64,000 nt of DNA from Oribacterium sp. (lineage in GTDB: Bacteria; Bacillota_A; Clostridia; Lachnospirales; Lachnospiraceae): positions 1 to 64,000 of the forward strand of contig SFND01000004.1 of assembly GCA_004554245.1 (NCBI GenBank). Direction: 5' to 3'. This document shows, in pieces, positions 41,481 through 48,960 of the stretch. Position 1 is the first letter of the stretch. Each line of letters begins with the position of its first letter. Under the pieces are notes generated by a model. It saw nothing but the letters and a program-made list of their open reading frames with translations, did no database searches and was not told where the DNA came from. Made by a program: the position numbers and the translations under genes.

Positions 41481-42785
41481 TCAGGCGGCAGGGGTTTCTG
41501 CAGCTGGTGTTTCTGCGGCTACCGGCTGAACGAAATCGCTCTTGATGTAGGCATCCTCGCCGTTGTAGTCGATATTGACCCAGCCATCGGCTTCACCCTT
41601 ATAGGTGACCTGCGTGCCGGCATCGAGAACGGCGAGTACACGGCAGTCGGTATTCGGCTCGGTACGAACCTTGACGCCGGTCGTGGTCATATAGATCGCG
41701 GTCGTCGGCTCCGGTGCGGCCGTCGTCTCTGGAACGATCGGTTCGGTCTCCATCACCGGCTCGGTGGCGGCTACGGTGGCAGCTGGTGTCGTCTCGATCG
41801 TCGCACTGCCGGAGTTGCCCATCAGAACGCGGATCAGAATGACCGCGAGGATGAGACAGAGAATCGGAATCACGTACTTCAGGATGCCGTACAGATCCAG
41901 CTCCTGCTTTCTGCCCTTCTGTCCGCCACGTGGACGGTTCGCATTGCGACGACCAGAAGCGGCTGCCCGCTTCGCTGTACTGGTTGCGGCCGGACGACGA
42001 TTTCCATTCCGGGATACGCGCTCGGAATCACGAAGCGGCCGGGTCGGACGCTGGTTCGTATTCCGGCTGGAGCGGTGATGCACATTACTGCCGGAACGAC
42101 GTGGCGCATTTCCTAATGGAAGATCGACACCACTCGCATCGAAGGATGAACGTGGTGCTGTAGCAGCGCCTGCGTCGACGTCTCCCGAACCGGCAGCCGA
42201 TTCGCCCTCGTTTTCTGGCGCAGTATAACGGCGCACAGTATCGGCATCGTCTGAACCGTCTGCCTCATAGCTGCTGCTCACGCCGTCTGCTGCATCTGTA
42301 GAAGCATACGAATCTGAACCTGCCGCAGCGAAACTTCGCTCACCTGCCGCCGGTCCGCTGTAACCGCTGGAGAAGCGGCTGGAACCCTGGAAGCTGCGTG
42401 TTTCGTAGCCGCCTCCGGATGAACGCTGCGCGTTCGAGTCTACATAATGCTCGAGTGCATCCTTCAGAAGAGAGAAGGAATCATTCGCCGCCTGCGCCGT
42501 CGCCTGGACACCGTTCTCGGTCTGCTCCGCATATAAACGGATGGCGTGATACTGATCCCGCGTCTCCTTTGAAATCAGCCGGTTTTCAAACAGCTGCTCG
42601 ATATCACTCTCGAGATTGTTCGAAACGAGAACCGCCTTATCCACCTGCATACGGACGATCCTCTTCAGAATCTCACGGTCCAGAACCATGGCTTCAGCAT
42701 AGCGACCGTTCAGAATATTCTGTTGAGCCTCATTTAAGTCGGTGCGAATTTTGCCCCAGATACTAGCTTCTCTTGGTGTTGGCAT
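41481..42785 (-). CDS. Membrane protein with C-terminal bacterial SH3 domain
   Basis: A 434-residue protein. Residues 1-125 are helical (GKIRTDLNEAQQNILNGRYA...), a tetratricopeptide-like or DUF4145-like region. Then comes a long Ser/Asn/Arg-rich disordered linker, one membrane helix (YVIPILCLILAVILIRVLMG, about 305-325), a Thr/Glu/Pro-rich extracellular tether, and an SH3b domain (TTGVKVRTEPNTDCRVLAVL to DAYIKSDFVQPV) ending in Ala/Thr/Pro repeats. SH3b domains usually bind peptidoglycan. ATG 42785 is fixed by GGAGG 7 nt upstream. Function unknown. Confidence 0.7.
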   Translation of the reverse strand: MPTPREASIWGKIRTDLNEAQQNILNGRYAEAMVLDREILKRIVRMQVDKAVLVSNNLESDIEQLFENRLISKETRDQYHAIRLYAEQTENGVQATAQAANDSFSLLKDALEHYVDSNAQRSSGGGYETRSFQGSSRFSSGYSGPAAGERSFAAAGSDSYASTDAADGVSSSYEADGSDDADTVRRYTAPENEGESAAGSGDVDAGAATAPRSSFDASGVDLPLGNAPRRSGSNVHHRSSRNTNQRPTRPLRDSERVSRNGNRRPAATSTAKRAAASGRRNANRPRGGQKGRKQELDLYGILKYVIPILCLILAVILIRVLMGNSGSATIETTPAATVAATEPVMETEPIVPETTAAPEPTTAIYMTTTGVKVRTEPNTDCRVLAVLDAGTQVTYKGEADGWVNIDYNGEDAYIKSDFVQPVAAETPAAETPAA

Positions 42786-42901
42786 CAGAAACCTCCTTGA
42801 CGGGAACATGTCCCAGCGCCGGAAAACGGCACGGAAAGATATTTTTTTGAGAAAAAAAGAATGTCTTTTTTCGGAAAAACCTTCTTTAAATATACAGTCT
42901 A

Positions 42902-42930
42902 AGTATAACCAATTTCCAAAATCACTTCAA
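42902..42930 (-). promoter_or_regulatory. Predicted promoter of the SH3-domain gene
   Basis: On the minus strand: TTGAAG, a 17-bp spacer and TATACT, about 115 bp before the start codon. Confidence 0.6.
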
Positions 42931-43070
42931 GGAAAAAGCATTTTTTCAGTCACGCAGCTGCCCCTGCATGAACGGTTATTCAGAAGCAGTATAGACGCCG
43001 TAACTGAAGCAGTGCTGAAAAAGTAGGGTTGGGATGTGGATATCGGCGGGGCGCAATGCCGAGCCCCTGC

Positions 43071-43099
43071 TTGCGACTGCGCGGAATGTATGTTACACT
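43071..43099 (+). promoter_or_regulatory. Predicted promoter of trmB
   Basis: TTGCGA (43071-43076), a 17-bp spacer ending in TGT and TACACT (43094-43099): an extended -10 promoter 84 bp before trmB. Confidence 0.55.
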
Positions 43100-43182
43100 G
43101 CGAAAAACCGTCGTTTTCGTGCACGTCTCGAAGGCGAGTGCAGAATCGGCATCCTATACATAGAAACAGAAAGTGAAAGATT

Positions 43183-43851
43183 ATGAGATTAAGACATATC
43201 ACCGGCTCAGAGGACTACGTCGCGCAGTCTGAGTACGTCGTACACGAACCAGAGAAGAACAAGGGACAGTGGCAGCAGTTTTTCGGTAACGGGCACCCGA
43301 TCCACGTGGAGATCGGCATGGGTAAAGGCCAGTTCATCGAGCAGATGGCGCTGACGCACCCGGAGATCAACTACATCGGCATCGAGCGTTACGATACCGT
43401 GATGCTGAAGGCGCTGAAGAAGCGAGAAGCTCTGATGGCGGAAGGTGAAGCACTCCAGAACCTCACCTTCATCTCTATCGACGCGCGCCTCCTCGCAGAT
43501 GTCTTCGAGGCCGGCGAGATCGAGCGCGTCTACCTGAACTTCTCCGACCCGTGGCCGAAGGACCGCCAGGCGAACCGCCGTCTCACCAGCCCGGTTTTCA
43601 TGAAGATCTATCAGCAGTTCCTGAAGCAGGACGGCGACCTCGAGTTTAAGACGGATAACGAAGGCCTCTTTGATTACTCCCTCCTGTCCATTCCGGAAGC
43701 CGGCTGGACCTTGACCGCCGTTACCCGCGACCTTCACCACGACGAGCGTATGAACCAGGGCAATATCATGACCGAATATGAAGAGAAGTTCTCCGCAAAG
43801 GGAAATCCGATCTTCAAGCTGATCGCGACACCGCCAGTACACGAAGCATAA
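43183..43851 (+). CDS. trmB: tRNA (guanosine(46)-N7)-methyltransferase
   Basis: A 222-residue SAM-dependent enzyme that makes m7G46 in tRNA. The SAM motif is VEIGMGKGQFI, followed by YIGIERYDTV; the catalytic/tRNA segment is LNFSDPWPKDRQANRRLTSP, and the TEYEEKFSAKGNPIFKL ending is diagnostic. It lies just before two tRNA genes, though with its own promoter and terminator-like hairpin. Confidence 0.96.
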   Translation: MRLRHITGSEDYVAQSEYVVHEPEKNKGQWQQFFGNGHPIHVEIGMGKGQFIEQMALTHPEINYIGIERYDTVMLKALKKREALMAEGEALQNLTFISIDARLLADVFEAGEIERVYLNFSDPWPKDRQANRRLTSPVFMKIYQQFLKQDGDLEFKTDNEGLFDYSLLSIPEAGWTLTAVTRDLHHDERMNQGNIMTEYEEKFSAKGNPIFKLIATPPVHEA

Positions 43852-43861
43852 ACAGAATTCT

Positions 43862-43894
43862 GCAGGCAGGGGACCCGGAGGGTCCCCTGCCTGC
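43862..43894 (+). terminator. Strong hairpin after trmB
   Basis: A perfect 15-bp stem (43862-43876 and 43880-43894) with a 3-nt loop; a T7 run follows only at about 43922. The tail CCTGCCTGAACTGTTAC also occurs at 47004-47020. Confidence 0.65.
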
Positions 43895-43949
43895 CTGCCT
43901 GAACTGTTACATATGGTCAAAATTTTTTTGAAAAAGTTTTGAAAACCTG

Positions 43950-43978
43950 TTGACAATCAAAAACAGATTTTGTATATT
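43950..43978 (+). promoter_or_regulatory. Promoter of the tRNA-Lys pair
   Basis: TTGACA (43950-43955), a 17-bp spacer and TATATT (43973-43978), about 40 bp before the first tRNA. Confidence 0.8.
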
Positions 43979-44018
43979 ACATAGGCGTCGAGCGGAAGAC
44001 ACGACACGAAAGACAAAT

Positions 44019-44091
44019 GCACCTTTAGCTCAGTTGGTAGAGCAGCGGACTCTTAATCCGTTTGTCCAGGGTTCAAGTCCCTGAAGGTGCA
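44019..44091 (+). tRNA. tRNA-Lys (CUU), copy 1
   Basis: A 73-nt cloverleaf: acceptor GCACCTT/AAGGTGC, D-arm AGCTCAGTTGGTAGAGC, anticodon stem CGGA/TCCG with loop CTCTTAA (anticodon CTT, reading AAG), and T-loop GTTCAAGTC. CCA is not encoded. Confidence 0.97.
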
Positions 44092-44116
44092 CTCGAAAAG
44101 TTCATATCTGTTTTAT

Positions 44117-44189
44117 GCACCTTTAGCTCAGTTGGTAGAGCAGCGGACTCTTAATCCGTTTGTCCAGGGTTCAAGTCCCTGAAGGTGCA
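44117..44189 (+). tRNA. tRNA-Lys (CUU), copy 2
   Basis: Identical to copy 1 over all 73 nt, 25 bp downstream, in the same transcript. CCA is not encoded. Confidence 0.97.
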
Positions 44190-44198
44190 CGACGAAGA

Positions 44199-44229
44199 GC
44201 CACATGTGAAAGCATGTGGCTTGTTTTTT
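44199..44229 (+). terminator. Terminator of the tRNA pair
   Basis: GCCACATG (44199-44206) pairs with CATGTGGC (44213-44220), followed by TTGTTTTTT. Confidence 0.92.
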
Positions 44230-44315
44230 ATGAAAAAGTTCAGGCTGACCATTCGGTCTCCTGTCTCGAAATTTACATATCGTAAGAGAATTTTAAATGT
44301 ACAGCGGCCATGACA

Positions 44316-44324
44316 TGGTATAAT
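44316..44324 (+). promoter_or_regulatory. Predicted extended -10 promoter of the NlpC/P60 gene
   Basis: TGGTATAAT is an extended -10 with perfect hexamer; no good -35 is visible. It lies 85 bp before the start codon. Confidence 0.55.
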
Positions 44325-44409
44325 GTACTTTTATACAGATGAAATTTAAAGTGGCAAGCTGTGCGGTGTATCCTGCACAGTGAACACGCAGCAGAGAGGT
44401 TACGAATAT

Positions 44410-46008
44410 ATGTTAAATCGAAACTTTACCCGTCTGACAGCACTGATGCTGGCGGGCAGTATGCTGGTGCTGACCGGCTGTCAGCAGCAGATCGGGGATA
44501 CCCGGATGGCGACCGAGACAGAATCAGAGATCGTGGTGACCACGGCTCCGGAAGCCGCCACGGTCGATGCCGTCGCCGCGCTGGGGGTCAACTCGAACGT
44601 CCTTCCGTCCATCGCCGGTGTCACCATCGACGGATCCGCCGAGGACCTCGCACCGGTTAACCTGACGGTCGGCGTCATCAACTCCGTCGTTGCCGATCTC
44701 CAGCAGCGCCTGATGGATCTCGGATTTATGGATCCTGATGAACCGACAACCTACTATGGAGAAGCGACCTCACAGGCGGTCAAGTATTTCCAGCGTCAGG
44801 TCGGCATGGCGCAGGATGGTATCTGCGGTGTCCAGACCTGGGATGCGATCATGAGTGATACGGCTCCGCACTATGCGCTGAAGCCGGGCTTCCAGGGTGC
44901 GGATGTTACGAATGCGCAGTATCGTCTGTATAACCTTGGTTATCTCTACCACGCCTCGGATGTCAATGGTACCTATGACGAGACGACCGTGGAGGCGATG
45001 AAAAAGCTCCAGACACAGAACGGACTGAATCCGGATGGTATATACGGCACCGCAACCTATAATCTTCTTTATTCAGATGAGGTAAAGGCAAACATCGTCG
45101 CTCTCGGCGAGCAGTCCGACCTCGTAAAGAAGTACCAGCAGTACCTCATCAACCTCGGCTATCTCAGTGGGGAAGCGGATGGTAACTTCGGACAGGGCAC
45201 GCAGGCGGCCATCAAGGCCTTCCAGGCACGAAACGACCAGATCGTCGATGGTTACCTCGGTCCGGATACCAGAGCAGCGCTCGAGAATCCGAACGCGATG
45301 CCGTTCGCGATGCGTCTCGGCGAGCAGTCCGATTCCGTCAAGAACCTGCAGGAGTACCTCGCGAAGTACGGCTACCTCGATAAGAGCAACATCACCGGCT
45401 ACTATGGTGAAGTGACGAAGAACGCCGTCGCAAGCTTCCAGAAGGTAAACGGACTCGGCCAGGATGGTGCGGCCGGTGCACAGACTATGAACATGTTCTA
45501 CAGCGGCAAGGCGAAGTCGAGGCCGAAGAACAGCTCGAGCAGCACAGGTACGAACCGGAACAACAGCAGCTCGTCCGGTAATAAGAGCAGCAGTAAGAAT
45601 AACAGCAGTGCAGTGAGCGGCAATGTCGGCGGCGGAGCGACGGTCTCCGGATCCGCAGGTGCACTGGTATCCATCGCCGCATCGAAGATCGGCTGCCCAT
45701 ACGTATGGGGCGCCAAGGGACCGAACAGCTTTGACTGCTCCGGCTTCGTCTACTGGTGTCTCAACCAGGCAGGTGTCGGTGTATCCTACATGACCTCCTC
45801 CGGATGGCGTAATCCGGGACGATTCCGTCGCGTATCCTACAACGAGCTCCAGGCAGGAGATATCATCGTCGTATCCGGCCACGTCGGCATCTGTGCAGGT
45901 GGCGGCAGCGTCATCGATGCATCCTCCTCGAACGGACGTGTCGTACATAGATCACTCGGTCCATGGTGGGCGAACCACTTCATCGCCGGCTGGAGAATCT
46001 TCAGCTGA
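44410..46008 (+). CDS. Lipoprotein with four peptidoglycan-binding repeats and an NlpC/P60 hydrolase domain
   Basis: A 532-residue cell-wall enzyme. Signal peptide with lipobox (LMLAGSMLVLTGC, lipidated Cys about 24), then four PG_binding_1 repeats at about 85-150, 155-220, 225-290 and 290-355, each ending in a variant of DGxxGxxT. A Ser/Asn/Gly linker precedes the C-terminal NlpC/P60 endopeptidase, with catalytic Cys in NSFDCSGFVYWCLN and His in GHVGICAGGG. It probably cleaves peptide stems during growth or separation. I choose ATG 44410 (GAGAGG 10 nt upstream) rather than GTG 44380. A terminator follows. Confidence 0.92.
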   Translation: MLNRNFTRLTALMLAGSMLVLTGCQQQIGDTRMATETESEIVVTTAPEAATVDAVAALGVNSNVLPSIAGVTIDGSAEDLAPVNLTVGVINSVVADLQQRLMDLGFMDPDEPTTYYGEATSQAVKYFQRQVGMAQDGICGVQTWDAIMSDTAPHYALKPGFQGADVTNAQYRLYNLGYLYHASDVNGTYDETTVEAMKKLQTQNGLNPDGIYGTATYNLLYSDEVKANIVALGEQSDLVKKYQQYLINLGYLSGEADGNFGQGTQAAIKAFQARNDQIVDGYLGPDTRAALENPNAMPFAMRLGEQSDSVKNLQEYLAKYGYLDKSNITGYYGEVTKNAVASFQKVNGLGQDGAAGAQTMNMFYSGKAKSRPKNSSSSTGTNRNNSSSSGNKSSSKNNSSAVSGNVGGGATVSGSAGALVSIAASKIGCPYVWGAKGPNSFDCSGFVYWCLNQAGVGVSYMTSSGWRNPGRFRRVSYNELQAGDIIVVSGHVGICAGGGSVIDASSSNGRVVHRSLGPWWANHFIAGWRIFS

Positions 46009-46015
46009 TCAATAT

Positions 46016-46062
46016 AAAAACTCCGTTGGAAAGGGACGTGCCCCTCTCCAACGGAGTTTTTT
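46016..46062. terminator. Bidirectional terminator
   Basis: AAAAACTCCGTTGGA (46016-46030) pairs with its complement (46047-46061), with A and T runs at the ends. It serves the NlpC/P60 gene and the convergent LysR gene. Confidence 0.92.
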
Positions 46063-46951
46063 AATGCCGAAGCTTGACGAACTCCTGCAGCAGCGTCTCC
46101 GCCGCTGTCGACAGTGAACGTGACTGATCGACGACCGCGCAGAAGGTCCGGTCCGGCAGCGGGTCGGTGAGCTGGATACGATAGACCTCACCACGCGCGA
46201 GGGCATCCCGCGCGAGTGCCTCTGGATAGAAACCGATCCCGAGATCATACGCCACCATCGGCAGGATCTGATCCGTGGAGGAGGCCTCCAGCTCCGGATC
46301 GAACGGCAGCTGATGATTCAGAAAGTACTGCACATAGAGCTCGCGGGTGCCGGTATCGCGGCCGACGCTGATGAGTGGATAGGTATCGAGCTCACGCAGA
46401 GACATGGGCTGCTCCGCAAGGTGCCGGAGCCCCGGACCGACGATGGGGATTTCCTTAAAGGCAAAGAGTGGCTCCATCGAGAGCGTACCATGAATCGCCA
46501 GCGGTGTGGTCACGAGTGCGATATCGGCGAGGCCGTCCCGCAGTGCCTTCAGTGCGCGAGGCGTCGAGTGATTTGAGATGCTGATGCTGATTTCCGGGAA
46601 GTTCTTTTTAAAGTCCCGCAGCACCGGCAGCAGCACGAGACGAAGTGCGTTCTCGGAGGCGGCGATGGTGACGTGACCGCTTTCCATATTGACATCCTTC
46701 TGGAGCTCCCGCTCACCGAAACTCAGCTGCTCGTACGCGATCGACACATGCTCGTAGAGCTTCTGCCCGACCTGTGTCAGGGTGATGCCACGCTTCCCGC
46801 GGTGCATGAGCTTACAGCCGAGCTCTGCCTCGAGGCTGTTCATCGCGCGACTCACGTTCGGCTGATTCGAGCCGAGCATGCGTGCTGCCTGGGTGAAGCT
46901 GCGACAGCTGCCGACATAATAGAAGATGCGATAATAATCATACGAAACCAT
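46061..46951 (-). CDS. LysR-family transcriptional regulator
   Basis: A 296-residue regulator with an N-terminal winged helix (FYYVGSCRSFTQAARMLGSN then QPNVSRAMNSLEAELGCKLM) and a periplasmic-binding-protein-like effector domain (GHVTIAASENALRLVLLPVL). ATG 46951 is chosen because GAGG is 5 nt upstream; a TTG at 46969 is possible. No divergent metabolic gene identifies its target; the next gene (atpB) is divergent but has its own standard promoter. Effector unknown. Confidence 0.9.
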   Translation of the reverse strand: MVSYDYYRIFYYVGSCRSFTQAARMLGSNQPNVSRAMNSLEAELGCKLMHRGKRGITLTQVGQKLYEHVSIAYEQLSFGERELQKDVNMESGHVTIAASENALRLVLLPVLRDFKKNFPEISISISNHSTPRALKALRDGLADIALVTTPLAIHGTLSMEPLFAFKEIPIVGPGLRHLAEQPMSLRELDTYPLISVGRDTGTRELYVQYFLNHQLPFDPELEASSTDQILPMVAYDLGIGFYPEALARDALARGEVYRIQLTDPLPDRTFCAVVDQSRSLSTAAETLLQEFVKLRH

Positions 46952-46973
46952 AGGGACCTCTTCGCTCAATAGA

Positions 46974-47021
46974 GGTAACAGTTAAGGCCGCCCCGCCGGA
47001 TCCCCTGCCTGAACTGTTACC
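46974..47021. repeat. Inverted repeat upstream of lysR
   Basis: GGTAACAGTT (46974-46983) and AACTGTTACC (47012-47021) flank a GC-rich centre. Parts recur at 15955-15975 (GTTAAGGCCG) and 43886-43907 (CCTGCCTGAACTGTTAC), so it is a dispersed fragment family or an operator. Confidence 0.5.
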
Positions 47022-47122
47022 AATAGAGATTATTTCCAAAAATACAATACAAGCTTGTGATTAATATATCAAAATGAACAATCGAAGTCAAAATGACATG
47101 ATAAATATATAAAAAATACGGC

Positions 47123-47150
47123 TTGAATATGAAAAAATGCGGAATATAAT
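47123..47150 (+). promoter_or_regulatory. Predicted promoter of the atp operon
   Basis: TTGAAT (47123-47128), a 16-bp spacer and TATAAT (47145-47150), giving a leader of about 160 nt before atpB. Confidence 0.7.
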
Positions 47151-47212
47151 AGCAACCGAAGTAATCGGGAGCACCATGCCTGCCCGGAAAAGGGGGCTGC
47201 CCTGCATAGATG

Positions 47213-47247
47213 AATTCCGTTGGCCGGTTTCGGTACGGAATTTTTTT
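47213..47247 (+). terminator. Attenuator-like terminator in the atp leader
   Basis: AATTCCGT (47213-47220) pairs with ACGGAATT (47235-47242), with CCG/CGG inside, and is followed by T7. It lies between the promoter and atpB, so most transcripts should meet it; conditional read-through may control the operon. Confidence 0.65.
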
Positions 47248-47314
47248 ATTGCATACGGCACCCGGAGCGGCATCACTCTCGAGCACTTACGTAAAAGAAT
47301 ATGGAGGTAGTAGA

Positions 47315-48001
47315 ATGGAGCAATTTACTTCGGAACTCCAGGAACAGCTGCAGGTCGTCACTGCATTCACGATTCCGGTGTTCGGAGGGATTCAAGTTGC
47401 CGAATCGACCGTCATCACCTGGGTGATCATGGCTGTACTGGCTGCGCTTTCCATCTATCTGGGTTCGAACCTGAAGGTACACAACCCGGGTAAACGTCAG
47501 CAGGTCGCAGAAATGATCGTCACCTTCCTGGACAACTTCATCAACGGGATGCTGGGAGAGAAGGGAAAGCAGTATGGAACCCTGATTTCCGTCATCCTCA
47601 TCTATATCGGAGTGTCCAACGTGATCGGTCTGTTCGGACTGAAGCCGCCGACCAAGGATCTGAATGTCACGGTCGGTCTTTCACTCATCAGTATCGTGCT
47701 GATCGAGGTCGCGGGTATCCGCGCGAAGGGCGCGAAGGGCTGGCTGAAGAGCTTTTCACAGCCGGTTGCGATCGTGACACCGATCAATATCCTCGAGCTG
47801 GTGATTCGTCCGCTGTCCCTGTGCATGCGACTTTTCGGTAATGTACTCGGCGCATTTATCATCATGGAGCTGATCAAAATGGTCGTTCCGGTCGGCGTTC
47901 CGGCCATCTTCAGTCTCTATTTTGATATATTTGACGGACTGATTCAGGCATACGTTTTCGTATTCCTGACATCGCTTTACATCCAGGACGCGGTGGAGTA
48001 A
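47315..48001 (+). CDS. atpB: ATP synthase F0 subunit a
   Basis: A 228-residue membrane subunit forming the ion half-channels against the c-ring. About five helices; the essential Arg is in PLSLCMRLFGNVLGAFIIMEL and the final helices in FDGLIQAYVFVFLTSLYIQDAV are standard. ATG 47315 with GGAGG 7 nt upstream. First of seven atp genes; no atpI is visible before it. Confidence 0.95.
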   Translation: MEQFTSELQEQLQVVTAFTIPVFGGIQVAESTVITWVIMAVLAALSIYLGSNLKVHNPGKRQQVAEMIVTFLDNFINGMLGEKGKQYGTLISVILIYIGVSNVIGLFGLKPPTKDLNVTVGLSLISIVLIEVAGIRAKGAKGWLKSFSQPVAIVTPINILELVIRPLSLCMRLFGNVLGAFIIMELIKMVVPVGVPAIFSLYFDIFDGLIQAYVFVFLTSLYIQDAVE

Positions 48002-48185
48002 ACCACAGCCGTCCTGCGACCGTCTCCCTGGGTTCGGCCAATGCCGTCGACCGGGAGATCGTCACGCTGCAAATGTGAAACAGCCCCTTCATTTGAAATG
48101 AAGAGCGGTAAACATAGGACGACCATCCAAAACAGAAAAGCCATGATGGTCGCTGATTTGTGAATGAATTTAAAGGAGAAAAATT

Positions 48186-48407
48186 ATGAGCGTAACAGCA
48201 ATTGGTGTCGGTTTAGCAGCATTCGCCTGCATCGGTGCAGGTCTTTCCATCGGTATCGCAACTGGTAAGGCAGCAGAGGCCATCGCAAGACAGCCGGAGG
48301 CAGACGGCAAGATCATGAGAATCCTTCTTCTGGGTTGCGCCCTCGCCGAGGCAACCGCGATCTACGGCTTCGTTCTCGGTATCCTCTGCATCTTCTTCCT
48401 GGGCTGA
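48186..48407 (+). CDS. atpE: ATP synthase F0 subunit c
   Basis: A 73-residue hairpin of two membrane helices with the loop ARQPEADGK. The ion-binding carboxylate is Glu55 (CALAEATAIYGF). The residues that usually accompany sodium binding (Gln in helix 1, Ser after the Glu) are Ile22 and Ala56 here, which suggests proton coupling. RBS AAAGGAG. A 184-bp gap separates it from atpB. Confidence 0.95.
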   Translation: MSVTAIGVGLAAFACIGAGLSIGIATGKAAEAIARQPEADGKIMRILLLGCALAEATAIYGFVLGILCIFFLG

Positions 48408-48450
48408 TCTTTGTTTGAGACAGTAGTACAGTGAAGACAGGAGAAGAAAC

Positions 48451-48957
48451 ATGTTAAGAGTAGATATCAACTTATTATTTACCGTGATCAACCTGCTGTT
48501 CCTGGTTTTCCTTATGAAGAAGTTCCTCTTCAAGCCGGTGCGCGCGGTCCTCGAGAAGCGTCAGAACGAGATCGAGGCATCGTTTAAGAACGCAGATGCC
48601 GTCAACCAGGAGGCAGCAGCGCTGAAGGAGAAGTATGAGGCGAGCCTCTCGAACATCGAGACGGAGCGTCAGGAGACCATCAATCAGGCGAAGATCGATG
48701 CGTCGAAGGAGTACGACGAGATCATCCACAACGCAAACAAGAAGGCCGACAAGATCATCGCCGAGGCAAAGATCCAGGCCGAGAAGGATGCCGAGACGAA
48801 GCAGCATGAGATGCAGCAGCAGATGGCCGTGCTCGTCGCACAGGCAGCCTATAAGATCGCGACCTCTCATGACAGTGCAGCGAACGACAGCCAGCTGTTT
48901 GATCAGTTCCTGAACGACAGTGAGGGGCAGCAGCCGAACGGCACGAAGGAGGCATAA
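48451..48957 (+). CDS. atpF: ATP synthase F0 subunit b
   Basis: A 168-residue peripheral-stalk subunit: one N-terminal membrane helix (LLFTVINLLFLVFLMKKFLF) and a long charged helix (VRAVLEKRQNEIEASFKNAD onward). It dimerises and links F0 to the delta domain. The C-terminus has an extra polar tail (DSEGQQPNGTKEA). Only 3 bp separate it from the next gene. Confidence 0.95.
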   Translation: MLRVDINLLFTVINLLFLVFLMKKFLFKPVRAVLEKRQNEIEASFKNADAVNQEAAALKEKYEASLSNIETERQETINQAKIDASKEYDEIIHNANKKADKIIAEAKIQAEKDAETKQHEMQQQMAVLVAQAAYKIATSHDSAANDSQLFDQFLNDSEGQQPNGTKEA

Positions 48958-48960
48958 GCG

